This document shows positions 5,972-14,227 of a stretch of 18,034 nucleotides of DNA, piece after piece; the first letter of the stretch is position 1; each line of letters starts with the position of its first letter. The position numbers and the translations under genes are program-made. This DNA comes from Planctomycetota bacterium. GTDB taxonomy: Bacteria > Planctomycetota > Phycisphaerae > FEN-1346 > JAACEH01. The notes under the pieces are model-generated. The model was not told where the DNA came from and did not search any database. It saw nothing but the letters and a program-made list of their open reading frames with translations. The stretch spans positions 1 through 18,034 of the forward strand of contig JAFGPY010000110.1 in NCBI GenBank assembly GCA_016935955.1. The letters are read 5' to 3'.

Positions 5972-6763
5972 CTATGGCGCCTTCTGATGACCAGCCATGT
6001 GATCCTCAATCACACCGGCAAGGCGGTCGCCAATGTCGTCATGCCATATCCTTGCCCAATCAAGGGCAGTGCGTCCCGCGTGATCACGCAACGACGGATC
6101 CACCCCCTTGTCGAGCAAGAACCTTGCTGTTGCATCTCGGTTGACCTTGTCCGACTTGGATGCCCTCATGCCCTTGCTTCCGCACACCAAGTGCAGAGGG
6201 CTGTCTCCACCCACAGCAGCGGTATTGAGGCCTGCGCCCCGGTCATACAGCCCGCGCACTGCGTCGTTGTATCCCAGCATTGCGGCACGCTGGATCACAG
6301 TGAGTCCCTCATTGTCAACAGCCTCCAGATCAACTCCCAGCCACAACAACCTGTCGACTTTGCCCCAATCCTCCTTCAATGCGGCTTTCTGCAACTGCGT
6401 TTGCAGGTTGCCGGGGGACAACACAATGTCTCCTTTCAGCATCAACACCGCAGTGCTGAAGACCGCGGAACAAAGGATGAGCGAGTAGACCGCGATGCGT
6501 GTGGAACCAAGTCCCTTGGTCTTGTCCAACTCGCCCTGGTGTGTCGCTGCCCGGCGACTCCTCCACCGGACAGTTCGAAACCCAGCGTAGAACACGAATG
6601 CCACCAGGAGTATCCACTTGGCCCCCCTTGCTACATCGAGGCCTTCAATGAAGGTCGCTGCTTTTTCAAGAATCGCTAATGTGATCACAATCGAGCCAGC
6701 GGCCACTGCGGCCATGAATGAATCCGCCAAGACGAGATTCCATTGCCTGTCGGCTCTCAACAT
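5972..6763 (-). CDS. Three-helix membrane protein with ankyrin-like repeats
   Basis: 263 residues. The ATG at 6763 is preferred over an in-frame GTG at 6769 because the strong binding site GGAGGAG sits 5 bases before the ATG and overlaps the GTG. Hydrophobic segments at about 11-33, 48-65 and 90-109 predict three membrane helices, with a basic loop (RWRSRRAATHQ) between the second and third. Residues 120-255 resemble three to four degenerate ankyrin repeats: LQKAALKEDWGKVDRLLWLG, NEGLTVIQRAAMLGYNDAVR, GGDSPLHLVCGS with an insertion, and DHAGRTALDWARIWHDD. Ankyrin repeats bind proteins, so this is probably a membrane-tethered interaction module; partner unknown. Codon and base use is less G+C-rich than in its neighbours by eye, which could mean later acquisition. 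It is the last minus-strand gene before the switch in gene orientation. Confidence 0.85.
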   Translation of the reverse strand: MLRADRQWNLVLADSFMAAVAAGSIVITLAILEKAATFIEGLDVARGAKWILLVAFVFYAGFRTVRWRSRRAATHQGELDKTKGLGSTRIAVYSLILCSAVFSTAVLMLKGDIVLSPGNLQTQLQKAALKEDWGKVDRLLWLGVDLEAVDNEGLTVIQRAAMLGYNDAVRGLYDRGAGLNTAAVGGDSPLHLVCGSKGMRASKSDKVNRDATARFLLDKGVDPSLRDHAGRTALDWARIWHDDIGDRLAGVIEDHMAGHQKAP

Positions 6764-6784
6764 GATCACTCCTCCAGGGAACGG

Positions 6785-6936
6785 CCGGGTGCCGCACTTC
6801 GCTCCGGGACTACGTCACGCGTGGACCATGTCGCCCGCGGGGGTGCCACCTTGGAGCGGCCCCGCAGGGGACGCCAAGGTGTGCCCTGCGACACGCACAC
6901 TTTGGTCCCGACTTCGTCGGGCCTCCAAAGTGCACC
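6785..6936. repeat. Tandem hairpin repeats in the divergent intergenic region
   Basis: Hairpin one: CACCTTGG (6847-6854) and CCAAGGTG (6874-6881) with an inner stem CCCC and GGGG around GCA. Hairpin two: CACTTTGG (6898-6905) and CCAAAGTG (6925-6932) with an inner stem CCCGAC (6907-6912) and GTCGGG (6916-6921). The outer arms of the two differ by one base pair, C-G against T-A, changed on both sides. Upstream, around 6797-6817, CACTTCGCTCCGGGACTACG is a degenerate copy of the shared loop core found at 2816 and 17086. Confidence 0.8.
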
Positions 6937-7002
6937 CTGCCCACACACCCCGGGGCAACCGTTTCCGCATGAACATCGTTAGCGGCCTTACGTCCAATGG
7001 TT

Positions 7003-7008
7003 TATAAT
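7003..7008 (+). promoter_or_regulatory. -10 element for the AsmA-like gene
   Basis: A perfect TATAAT lies 38 bases before the chosen start at 7046; the -35 position (TTAGCG at 18-base spacing) is weak. It overlaps the ATG at 7007, so an N-terminal extension from that ATG is unlikely to be translated. Confidence 0.55.
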
Positions 7009-7045
7009 GGGTTTGTCACGGGCACTCGTTGAGGGGAAACCAATC

Positions 7046-10000
7046 ATGACGCGACGCCGAAAGATCGTCCTCTGGCTGCTGGGCATCCTGCTGGTGCTGC
7101 TGGTCGGCGGCCGCATTGCCTTGGGCCTGCTGGCCCCCGACATCGTCCGCAAGCTGGCCACCCAGGCCGTTCGCGACAAGACCCGCATGGACGTCCAGAT
7201 GGGCGAGATCCAGGTCGAGGGCCTCGCCGGATTGTCCATCGCCGACCTGCGACTGACGGACACCGAACACCAGGGCGTCGAAGTGGCCTTCGTCGAGCAG
7301 GTGCACGTCACTCTCGACGGGATCCCCTGGCTGTGGCGCGACCGCATCGACGTGGCCGAGGTCCGCATCGTGCGGCCCAGGGTGCTGGCCGTCCGCGAAG
7401 CCGACAAGCGACTCAACTTCCAGCGCCTCATCCAGCCGCCCGAAGGCGCCGCCCCTGCCGAACCCGAACCGGCCGGAGCCTCCGGCGGCGGCATCGGCAG
7501 AAAGATTGTCGTCCGCGACGTTCGCATCGAGGGTGCCGACCTGCGGCTGCTGGACCAGACCGTCACCGAACAACCGCCCGTCGCCGAGACAACTCTCGAA
7601 GGCGAAGAGCACCAGGCCGGCCGCCTCGTCGAACTGACCGGCGTCAACGTCCACCTGCAACTGGTCGCCCTGAACGGCATGAAGCACACGTTCGACCTGA
7701 GCTTCGACGACCCGAACTGGGGCGCAAGCAGGTTCCGCGGCAACCTGCAACTGGAGCCCTTGGCGGTCTCGATGCGAACCGAGACCGGCGACGTGACGAT
7801 CACGCCCGAGAACCTCTCGACGCTGCCCGTGCTGCCGGCCGAGACGATCCGGAAGATCGCGGACGCCAAACCGTCGGCCCGGCTGCGCATCCGTGAGTTC
7901 GCCCTGACCGATCCGGCCAAGTTGCCGCACGCCGTGGTCGAGTTGACCGACGTGGCCGCCACGGCGCCCGGCGGCGGGCCGCAGCTTCGCGGCCTGACGA
8001 CCACCGTGACCGTCGATCCCGAGAAGATCTCGGCCGCGGTCCGCACGACGTTGCCCGTGCCGCTGGTCGGCGACATCGCGCTGGCCGACCTGCAGATGAA
8101 CATAGGCTATTTCGACAAGGCGGCCACGGTCAACCTGGTCGGGGCGTCGCTGCTCGGCGGCCGACTGAGCGGCGAGTTCCGCGTGGCCGACGTGGGCAGA
8201 GCCTTGGACTCGCTCGAAGGTCACCTCGACGTCGAAGGCCTGGCCCCGCCGCTGGAGCCGCTGCCTTACGCCGCGAAGGTCACGGGCCAACTGACCCTCA
8301 AGCCGGCCGCCGATTCGAGCACGGGCGCTATGCGCGTCGTGTTCAAAGGCAAAGCCGCCGGCGGGCACATCGAGCAGCAGCCCATCGAATTGCCGGTCGA
8401 GGCTTCGACGTCGATCCGCCCGTCGCAGACCGACGCGCCGCTGCCGTTCGACGTGACCCTCGGCGGCTCCGAGGACGACATCCGCCTGGTTGCGGCCGGA
8501 ACCTTCGACCGCCAGCGCAAGACGATCGTCGTCACCCGGACCGACGGCGCGGTGGTCTTCAGCGGCCAACTACTGGCCCGACTGGCCAACCTGCAGCCGA
8601 AATTCATCGAGCAGACGCAGGCCGAGGGACGCCTGCGGATCGCCTCGCCCGGAGCGACGATCGACCTGGCCCACCCGAACGCCTCGCGCGGCCGCATCTC
8701 AATCGCCAGCGACAACCTCCGCATGCGCATCCCCGGCACCGAACGCGTCGAGCAACTGGCCTTCCAGGCCGACGCCCGCTCGGCTGACGACGACCCGGCC
8801 CTGTCGCTCATCGCCGACGTGAAGGTCACGCGGCCGGAATCCGGCGGAAGTGTTGTCACCCACGTGACCGTGGATCGCCTCGGCACGCAACTGGCCGCCG
8901 ACGTGGCCCTGTCGCAGTTGCCCGTCACGCGAGAACTCGTCGAGGAGTTCGTCCCGCGGCTGGCGCCCGAGGCCGCAAAGCATCTCGGCTACCTGCGTAA
9001 GCTTGCGGCCTTCGTCTACGGCACGGCCAAGGTCGGCTACGACCGCGACAAGAAGGCCCTCACGCGATTGGCCGCCACGGCCAAGCTGAGCGACCTTGCC
9101 GCCGAGGTCCTCTACGACATGGACGGCAAGCCGGTGCTCCTGCCGATCTCGGCCGGTTCCGGCGATCTGGCCTACGACCACGCGACCAAGTCGGCCCGCG
9201 CGAGCCTGGCATTCGACGTGCTCGGCGGACGGCTGAGCGTCTTGCTGATCGATCGGCCGGGCGACGTGGTGCTTCAGGCCTCGACCGACGACGCTCGCCC
9301 GTTGCGGCTGGAACAGTTGCCCGCGCCGCTCAGGGAGAAGCTGCCCGTGGACGCCGCGGGCGGACTGGCCCTGGCCGCCCAGACCTCGGCCAAGAGCCCC
9401 GCCGACCTGGCGCGCGGCAGCCTGGGCGTTCATGCCCAACTGACCGACGGTCGCCTGACGACGCGGCCCGCCAAGGACGCTCCGGCCCGGGCCTTCATGG
9501 CCGCCGCCACAGTGGACGGCAACGTGGACCTGGCGCAGAAACGCGTCGCCGGCCTGAAGGCCCAGGTGACCGACCTGCGCGACGGACAGGCCGGGTACCT
9601 GCTGCCGCCCGGCACGGTGCTGAACGTCACCAGCCGAGCGTTCGCCCTGAACGAGAAACCCGGCGGCGCGGCCGTGGCCCTCGAAGGGCCGAAGCTCGGT
9701 CGGCTCAAGACGACCGTGGAGATGGATTGGCAGAAGCGCGTCGTCAAGGCCGGCAACCTGCAGCTCGACCTGATCCTGGCCTCGGTGCCATGGGACCAGA
9801 TGGCCACCCAGATTCGTCAGCGCGCGGCCAAGCTCTTGCCGCAGGGCCGCATCGCGACCGCCGCCGGCAAGGACTGCTGGGTCTCCTACGCGATGGACGG
9901 CGGCGAGGTGGCCTGCGATCTCGCCCTGGACGCGAAGGACCTGTCGTGGCTGCAGCCGACAGACCAGGCCGATGCCACCAAGTCGACCCGCGTCGCGCCG

Positions 10001-11269
10001 ATGGACATTCAGGCGACGGTGTCGCGGGCCGATGCCGCGCAACCGTACAACGTCCACGTCTGGACCAACGATCCGGACTACGGCGAGTTGGACGCTACGG
10101 CCCTGTACGCGACCGACGACGTGAGCTTCACGGCGAGGATGAAGGAGACCACGTTGCAACCGGCCCTGTTGGCCCTGGCCGGAGGCAAGGTCGGCGAACT
10201 GGAAGAGAAATTCAACGTCTCAGGCGTCTTCAGCATGCAGGACGTCCGGGGTCGCCTGACGCGCGGCACCGACAACTCGTGGTGGCCGCCGGCCGAACTT
10301 GGCGGCGCGATCAACGTCCGCAACCTGAGTCTCGACGCCCTGGACGGCAACCTGCCGCTGCGAAGCGCCGCGGCGGCGATCGAGTTGAGCAAGGACAAGA
10401 TCGTCCTGAAGGAACTGACCGGCCTGCTGGCCGAGGGCAAGCTCGCGGTTGCCGCCGAGGTGTCGCTCCTTGGCGAGATGCCGTTCAAGGGCACCCTGGC
10501 CCTGGAGCGGTTAGACGTGCGACGCCTGGCGGCCGTGGCGCACCTGCCGCCGAATGAACTCAAGGGTCGTCTGACGATCCGCGATTTCGCGTTCTCCGGT
10601 CTGGCCGGTCCGAAGCCCGCGCCCGGCGCGGTGCAGGACAAGGCCGGCCTGGCCATCGCCAACACGCTCGAGGGCAAAGGCCATGCGTCGTTCGGCGAAG
10701 GCTACCTGTGGCAACTGCCCCTGCTGAAGGTGGTCCGCACGGGCCTGTTCGACGGCATCGCCGGATTCCTTCGCGGCAAGTTCGATCCGACCAGTTTCCG
10801 CACGGCCGAGGCCGACTTCGAGTTCATGCCCATGGCCAAGGTCACCGCGCCGCACCCGGCCGGTGGCGGACGTAAGAGCGGCCTGATCCGCTTCCCCGAC
10901 GTGCGCATCGACAGCGATCTGATCCGCATGGTCATCGACGGCGACGTCTACTGGGACGACTGGCTCGACATGCACGTGGCCGCAAGCGTGATCGGCGAGA
11001 AGACGGCCGTGGACCGCCTCGGCGGCCTGGGCGACCTGCTGGGCGGCGACGTCAAGAAGGCGGCGGACCTGCTCAAAAAGCTGCCCACCGGCGGCCTGCC
11101 GATCCTCGGCAGCTTCTACCACATTACCGGCCCGTTCCAGAATCCGCAGAGGAGCGTCGACACCCAACGCGCCTGGCAGAGCCTGAGCGGATCGGCCACC
11201 GACTTCCTGCATCGCAAGGACAAGACGACCGAGCAGCCCGGCGACGGACAACAACCGCAACAGCCGTAG
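7046..11269 (+). CDS. AsmA-like large membrane-anchored protein
   Basis: 1407 residues from the ATG at 7046, which has GAGGGG 9 bases upstream; an in-frame ATG at 7007 is rejected because it overlaps the -10 box. Basic residues 3-6 then a hydrophobic helix at about 6-29 anchor the protein, leaving a very long periplasmic body. The body is a succession of amphipathic strands in the AsmA style: an early segment (VQMGEIQVEGLAGLSIADLRLTD) typical of AsmA/TamB-like proteins, repeated units such as ASLLGGRLSGEFRV and LAFDVLGGRLSVLL, and a C-terminal ending (HITGPFQNPQRSVDTQRAW) like other AsmA-type C termini. Proteins of this group form long grooves that carry phospholipids between membranes or assist outer-membrane biogenesis. 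The specific subfamily cannot be set by eye. The C-terminal 20 residues are Gln/Pro-rich. It appears to be a single-gene unit, followed by hairpin repeats. Confidence 0.85.
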   Translation: MTRRRKIVLWLLGILLVLLVGGRIALGLLAPDIVRKLATQAVRDKTRMDVQMGEIQVEGLAGLSIADLRLTDTEHQGVEVAFVEQVHVTLDGIPWLWRDRIDVAEVRIVRPRVLAVREADKRLNFQRLIQPPEGAAPAEPEPAGASGGGIGRKIVVRDVRIEGADLRLLDQTVTEQPPVAETTLEGEEHQAGRLVELTGVNVHLQLVALNGMKHTFDLSFDDPNWGASRFRGNLQLEPLAVSMRTETGDVTITPENLSTLPVLPAETIRKIADAKPSARLRIREFALTDPAKLPHAVVELTDVAATAPGGGPQLRGLTTTVTVDPEKISAAVRTTLPVPLVGDIALADLQMNIGYFDKAATVNLVGASLLGGRLSGEFRVADVGRALDSLEGHLDVEGLAPPLEPLPYAAKVTGQLTLKPAADSSTGAMRVVFKGKAAGGHIEQQPIELPVEASTSIRPSQTDAPLPFDVTLGGSEDDIRLVAAGTFDRQRKTIVVTRTDGAVVFSGQLLARLANLQPKFIEQTQAEGRLRIASPGATIDLAHPNASRGRISIASDNLRMRIPGTERVEQLAFQADARSADDDPALSLIADVKVTRPESGGSVVTHVTVDRLGTQLAADVALSQLPVTRELVEEFVPRLAPEAAKHLGYLRKLAAFVYGTAKVGYDRDKKALTRLAATAKLSDLAAEVLYDMDGKPVLLPISAGSGDLAYDHATKSARASLAFDVLGGRLSVLLIDRPGDVVLQASTDDARPLRLEQLPAPLREKLPVDAAGGLALAAQTSAKSPADLARGSLGVHAQLTDGRLTTRPAKDAPARAFMAAATVDGNVDLAQKRVAGLKAQVTDLRDGQAGYLLPPGTVLNVTSRAFALNEKPGGAAVALEGPKLGRLKTTVEMDWQKRVVKAGNLQLDLILASVPWDQMATQIRQRAAKLLPQGRIATAAGKDCWVSYAMDGGEVACDLALDAKDLSWLQPTDQADATKSTRVAPMDIQATVSRADAAQPYNVHVWTNDPDYGELDATALYATDDVSFTARMKETTLQPALLALAGGKVGELEEKFNVSGVFSMQDVRGRLTRGTDNSWWPPAELGGAINVRNLSLDALDGNLPLRSAAAAIELSKDKIVLKELTGLLAEGKLAVAAEVSLLGEMPFKGTLALERLDVRRLAAVAHLPPNELKGRLTIRDFAFSGLAGPKPAPGAVQDKAGLAIANTLEGKGHASFGEGYLWQLPLLKVVRTGLFDGIAGFLRGKFDPTSFRTAEADFEFMPMAKVTAPHPAGGGRKSGLIRFPDVRIDSDLIRMVIDGDVYWDDWLDMHVAASVIGEKTAVDRLGGLGDLLGGDVKKAADLLKKLPTGGLPILGSFYHITGPFQNPQRSVDTQRAWQSLSGSATDFLHRKDKTTEQPGDGQQPQQP

Positions 11270-11305
11270 CTGCGCAGGCACGCCCGCGCCGTGCCCCTAC
11301 GCCCC

Positions 11306-11400
11306 AGGGTGCCATGCCTGCCCCGCAGGCATGCCGGACTTCGCCTCGCGCGGACCGGAGGGGTGCCACGCCCTCATTCGGCACAGCCGAATGGGCGTAC
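11306..11400. repeat. Two hairpins of the GGGTGCCA family
   Basis: Hairpin one: GGGTGC then CATGCCTGC (11313-11321), loop CCC, GCAGGCATG (11325-11333). It differs from the hairpin at 2766-2786 by one base pair, C-G in place of G-C, changed in both arms. Hairpin two: GGGTGCC then ACGCCC-TC-ATTCGGC (11368-11382), loop ACA, GCCGAATGGGCGT (11386-11398), a 13-bp stem with a two-base bulge. Both lie in the gap between the AsmA-like gene and the HEAT lipoprotein gene. The remaining 165 bases of the gap show nothing definite. Confidence 0.8.
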
Positions 11401-11565
11401 CGAATGGAACCGTCGCCCACCACCGGGCGAAACCTGTTGCACAGGCGATTCTCTTGTGGCATCATGTTCCTGCGGTTCGCGATTCGCGTTCGACGGTTCA
11501 ACTCATAGCGCAGCACCACAGCGCCCCCGACCGTTCGGCCGGACGGGCGGAAGGAGACTGACGTC

Positions 11566-12687
11566 ATGAGCCAGGAAATCACTCGGCGGCAATTCGTCAA
11601 AGGCGCAGCCTCGGCGGCCGTGCTGACGGTGCTGAGCGGCTGCGCGCGGCACTTGTCCGGCACCGCCTCGGCGCCGCCGGCCGCGTCCGACGCCGCGCCG
11701 CCGCAACTGCTGCTGGACGCCCTGCACCACGAGGACGTGGTGATCCAGGCCGACGCCGCGCGGCTGCTGGGCGACCTCGGTTCGCGACAGGCCGTCGGTC
11801 CGCTGTGCGACTACGCGGCCACGAGTCCACGATACGTCAAGACGGCGGCCCTCGACGCCCTGGCCCGCATCGGTGACGACCGCGCGCGGCGGACCCTGCG
11901 GCCGCTGGTCGACGAGCCGCGCGTGTCCGACGATTTCTGGTGGTACGGTCACTCCTCGGTCCGCACGGGTGCGGTACTGGCCCTGATGGCCCTGGGCGAC
12001 GACAGCCGCGCGAAGTTCCTGATCGAGTGCGAGGACGATCACCTGAACTGGGTCCTGTTCACGTGGTTCGGCCCGACGGCTCTTCGCCTTCCCGACCGCA
12101 GCGCGACGCGGGCCCTGAAGGCGCGGTTCACGGTCGAGGAACTGAAACCCGACAAGTCCGATCCCGGCCAGGTGATCATGGTCTGCGACTCGCTGGGCCT
12201 GTTGGGCACCGAGGCGGCGCACGATGCCTTGATTGGCCTGCTCGGCCACATGAGCCGCTACGTTCGCGGCCGCGCGGCGATCAATCTGCTGGGGCATTAC
12301 GGTCGCGATGCCGACGTGCAGCGCGTGGAGCGCGTGGCGGCCCGCGACGACGCCATGTTCGCTCGCGTCAAAGCCGCACAGGCCCTGGCTGCGATCGGTC
12401 ACCGCCGTTACGTCGAGCCGATCGCCCAGGCGGTCATGCTGGCCGACGATCCGTTCGATCGCGCCGCGGCGCTGGACTCGCTCGGCCTCGTCGGCGGCAA
12501 TGAGCACGTGGACCTGATCGCCGCGCAGACGACCGACGATGACGCGTACGTGCGGCTGTGCGCGGTCGAGGCCCTGGACCGTATCGGCACCGATCGCGCC
12601 GTAGCTGCCGCGGCGGCACGGGCCGACGATCCGGACCTTCGCGTGCAGCTCCAGGCGGCCAAGACCCTGGCGGCACACAGGGCGTAA
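11566..12687 (+). CDS. Tat-exported lipoprotein with HEAT repeats
   Basis: 373 residues; AAGGAG lies 9 bases upstream of the ATG. TRRQFVK at residues 6-12 matches the twin-arginine consensus, and LSGC (23-26) is a perfect lipobox, so the protein is probably folded before export and then anchored through Cys26. From about 45 onwards it is built of helical pairs of HEAT or PBS-lyase type: LLLDALHHEDVVIQADAARLLGDLG, VKTAALDALARIGDD, VRLCAVEALDRIG, VQLQAAKTLAAHRA. A non-repeat segment with many aromatics (DDFWWYGHSSV, NWVLFTWFGPTALRLP, about 124-180) interrupts the array. HEAT solenoids are protein-binding scaffolds. The next gene starts 13 bases after the stop, so the two are very likely co-transcribed. 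Confidence 0.9.
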   Translation: MSQEITRRQFVKGAASAAVLTVLSGCARHLSGTASAPPAASDAAPPQLLLDALHHEDVVIQADAARLLGDLGSRQAVGPLCDYAATSPRYVKTAALDALARIGDDRARRTLRPLVDEPRVSDDFWWYGHSSVRTGAVLALMALGDDSRAKFLIECEDDHLNWVLFTWFGPTALRLPDRSATRALKARFTVEELKPDKSDPGQVIMVCDSLGLLGTEAAHDALIGLLGHMSRYVRGRAAINLLGHYGRDADVQRVERVAARDDAMFARVKAAQALAAIGHRRYVEPIAQAVMLADDPFDRAAALDSLGLVGGNEHVDLIAAQTTDDDAYVRLCAVEALDRIGTDRAVAAAAARADDPDLRVQLQAAKTLAAHRA

Positions 12688-12700
12688 GGAGAACAGTCTC

Positions 12701-14011
12701 ATGGCTGACGAGTTCAAAGTGGGCGTAGCCAGCGTGGACATGTCGCCCGATCGGCCGGAGTTGCTCTGGGTGGCCGGGCTGCATCCCACAGAGCCGGCGC
12801 GTGGCGTGCTGGAGGGCAACCGCCTCTACGTCGACGCGATGGCCTTCGAGGCCGGCGGCCGCCGGGCCGTCGTCGCCACGAGCGACACGGGCGGATTCGG
12901 CGAGTGGCGACAGGAGCGCATCCCGAAAGCCGTCGCCGAGCGGACCGGCATCGACCCCGAACTGGTCATCATGGCCGGACGCCACAATCATAGTTGCGGC
13001 TCGGACCCCATCGACAAGGACAACCCCGCGGCCGTGCAGGCCGACAAGGACTACGGCGACAAGATCACGGGCAGCATGATCGAGGCCTGCGTCCGGGCCG
13101 TGGACAACCTGCGTCCGGCCGAGATCGCCGCCGCCACGGCCAAGGTCCGCGAGCCGATCGCCGAGTGCCGCCGCGCGCGGTTCGGCCACGGCGGTTGCCT
13201 GCCGTCGTGGGGCACCGGCCCGATCGCGATTCCCGGCGAGAAGTTCGGCCCGTCGCCGGGCCTCGACGCCACGGAGATCCATTTCCTGGTGGCCCGCGAG
13301 CCGGGCGCCACGCAACCGTTCGGCATGCTGACCAGTTACGCCGGGCACATTCACCTGACGTCGATTCCGTACTTCACGGCCGAGACGCCCGGCGGCGTCA
13401 AGAACGCCCTGCGCGAGCGGATCCCCGGCCTGACGCTCGTCTACGGCACGGCCACCGGCGGCGACATGGACATGCACTGTGTCCACCCGGTGCCGCTGGG
13501 CGGCGTGGAGGCCGAGATCGAGTGGTTCAAGCAGAGCGCCGCCGAGTTGGGCCGGCGCTTCGCCGACGCCGTGGTGCCGGCGATTCCGCAAGACGGTTAC
13601 GTGCGGCCAAGCGAGCTGCGCGGCGCCTTCTTCAGCAACGCCGACAAGGCCGACGACCCTCGCGTCCGCAATTACATGGTCGGCGCCCTTCGCCTGGGCG
13701 ACATCGCCATCGCCAGCATTCCGGGCGAGATGTTCCACGAGTTGCTTCTGAAGATGCGCCGCGAGAGTCCGATCCGCCACCTCCTGCTGCTGGGGTTCAA
13801 CGGGTCGGGTTGGCTGGGCTACATCGGCACGCCGCTGGCCTACGAACAGGGCGGCTACGAGACGGGCAAGGGCCCCGCCCCCTCGCCCGAGGAAGAGGCC
13901 CGCATGATCGCCGCCAAGGAAGAAAGTCGCGTCATTGGCAAGGCTCGCATGAACACCGGCCTCGAGATCACCGAGACGGTGCACGAACTGCTGACGCAGT
14001 TGGCGGAATGA
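12701..14011 (+). CDS. Neutral/alkaline ceramidase-like protein
   Basis: 436 residues; AAGGAG about 8 bases upstream. The order of motifs fits the N-terminal domain of neutral/alkaline non-lysosomal ceramidases, a group common in planctomycetes: VGVASVDMSPDRP near the start, HNHSCG at 95-100 (compare the HTHS-type metal-binding segment), SYAGHIHLTS about 60 residues before the GD motif, LVYGTATGGDMDM, and IASIPGEMFHELLLKMR near the C terminus. True ceramidases are zinc amidases acting on the amide bond of ceramide; bacterial relatives are often of unproven substrate, so amidase activity is inference. No signal peptide is visible, unlike secreted ceramidases, and the protein is shorter than the 650-700 residue enzymes because it lacks their C-terminal beta-sandwich domain. 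It forms a two-gene unit with the Tat lipoprotein. Confidence 0.8.
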   Translation: MADEFKVGVASVDMSPDRPELLWVAGLHPTEPARGVLEGNRLYVDAMAFEAGGRRAVVATSDTGGFGEWRQERIPKAVAERTGIDPELVIMAGRHNHSCGSDPIDKDNPAAVQADKDYGDKITGSMIEACVRAVDNLRPAEIAAATAKVREPIAECRRARFGHGGCLPSWGTGPIAIPGEKFGPSPGLDATEIHFLVAREPGATQPFGMLTSYAGHIHLTSIPYFTAETPGGVKNALRERIPGLTLVYGTATGGDMDMHCVHPVPLGGVEAEIEWFKQSAAELGRRFADAVVPAIPQDGYVRPSELRGAFFSNADKADDPRVRNYMVGALRLGDIAIASIPGEMFHELLLKMRRESPIRHLLLLGFNGSGWLGYIGTPLAYEQGGYETGKGPAPSPEEEARMIAAKEESRVIGKARMNTGLEITETVHELLTQLAE

Positions 14012-14025
14012 GGCCGGCACTCGGC

Positions 14026-14189
14026 GAACCCCTCTCCCTTGACGGGAGAGGGTGGGCCGACCGAGCGCACGCGAGGACGGGCCGGGTGAGGGTGACGAGC
14101 GTCGGGAATGTCGCGAATCTGGACCGGCTGCTCCCATGCGGCACCCCCTCCGCCGCCTGACGGCGGCACCTCCCCCGTCAAGGGGGAGG
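14026..14189. repeat. Palindromic intergenic element, copy 1 (164 bp)
   Basis: Left end: hairpin CCTCTCCC, TTGAC, GGGAGAGG (14031-14051). Right end: CCTCCCCC, GTCAA, GGGGGAGG (14169-14189), nearly the inverse of the left hairpin. The first 76 bases match 15430-15505 with five differences and the last 48 match 15545-15592 with two; the 40-base centre (14102-14141) has no match. It starts 15 bases after the ceramidase-like gene. Confidence 0.85.
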
Positions 14190-14227
14190 GAGCTGTGGCA
14201 GGCAACTTTTCATCGGAGAACCCTGGC

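Noticed and set aside
8699..10159. Minus-strand frame inside the AsmA-like gene
   Set aside because: Shadow frame with Gly/His/Arg bias and no start signals.
11313..11333. Hairpin after the AsmA-like gene as its terminator
   Set aside because: No T-run follows, and the same hairpin occurs in other gaps irrespective of gene ends.
12434..14137. 567-codon minus-strand frame opposite the ceramidase-like gene
   Set aside because: Arg/His/Gly-rich shadow; the plus strand has motifs, ribosome binding site and operon spacing.
14108..14227. N-terminal extension of the glycosidase-like protein
   Set aside because: It would translate the palindromic element and bury the signal peptide; the ATG at 14228 has its own binding site.
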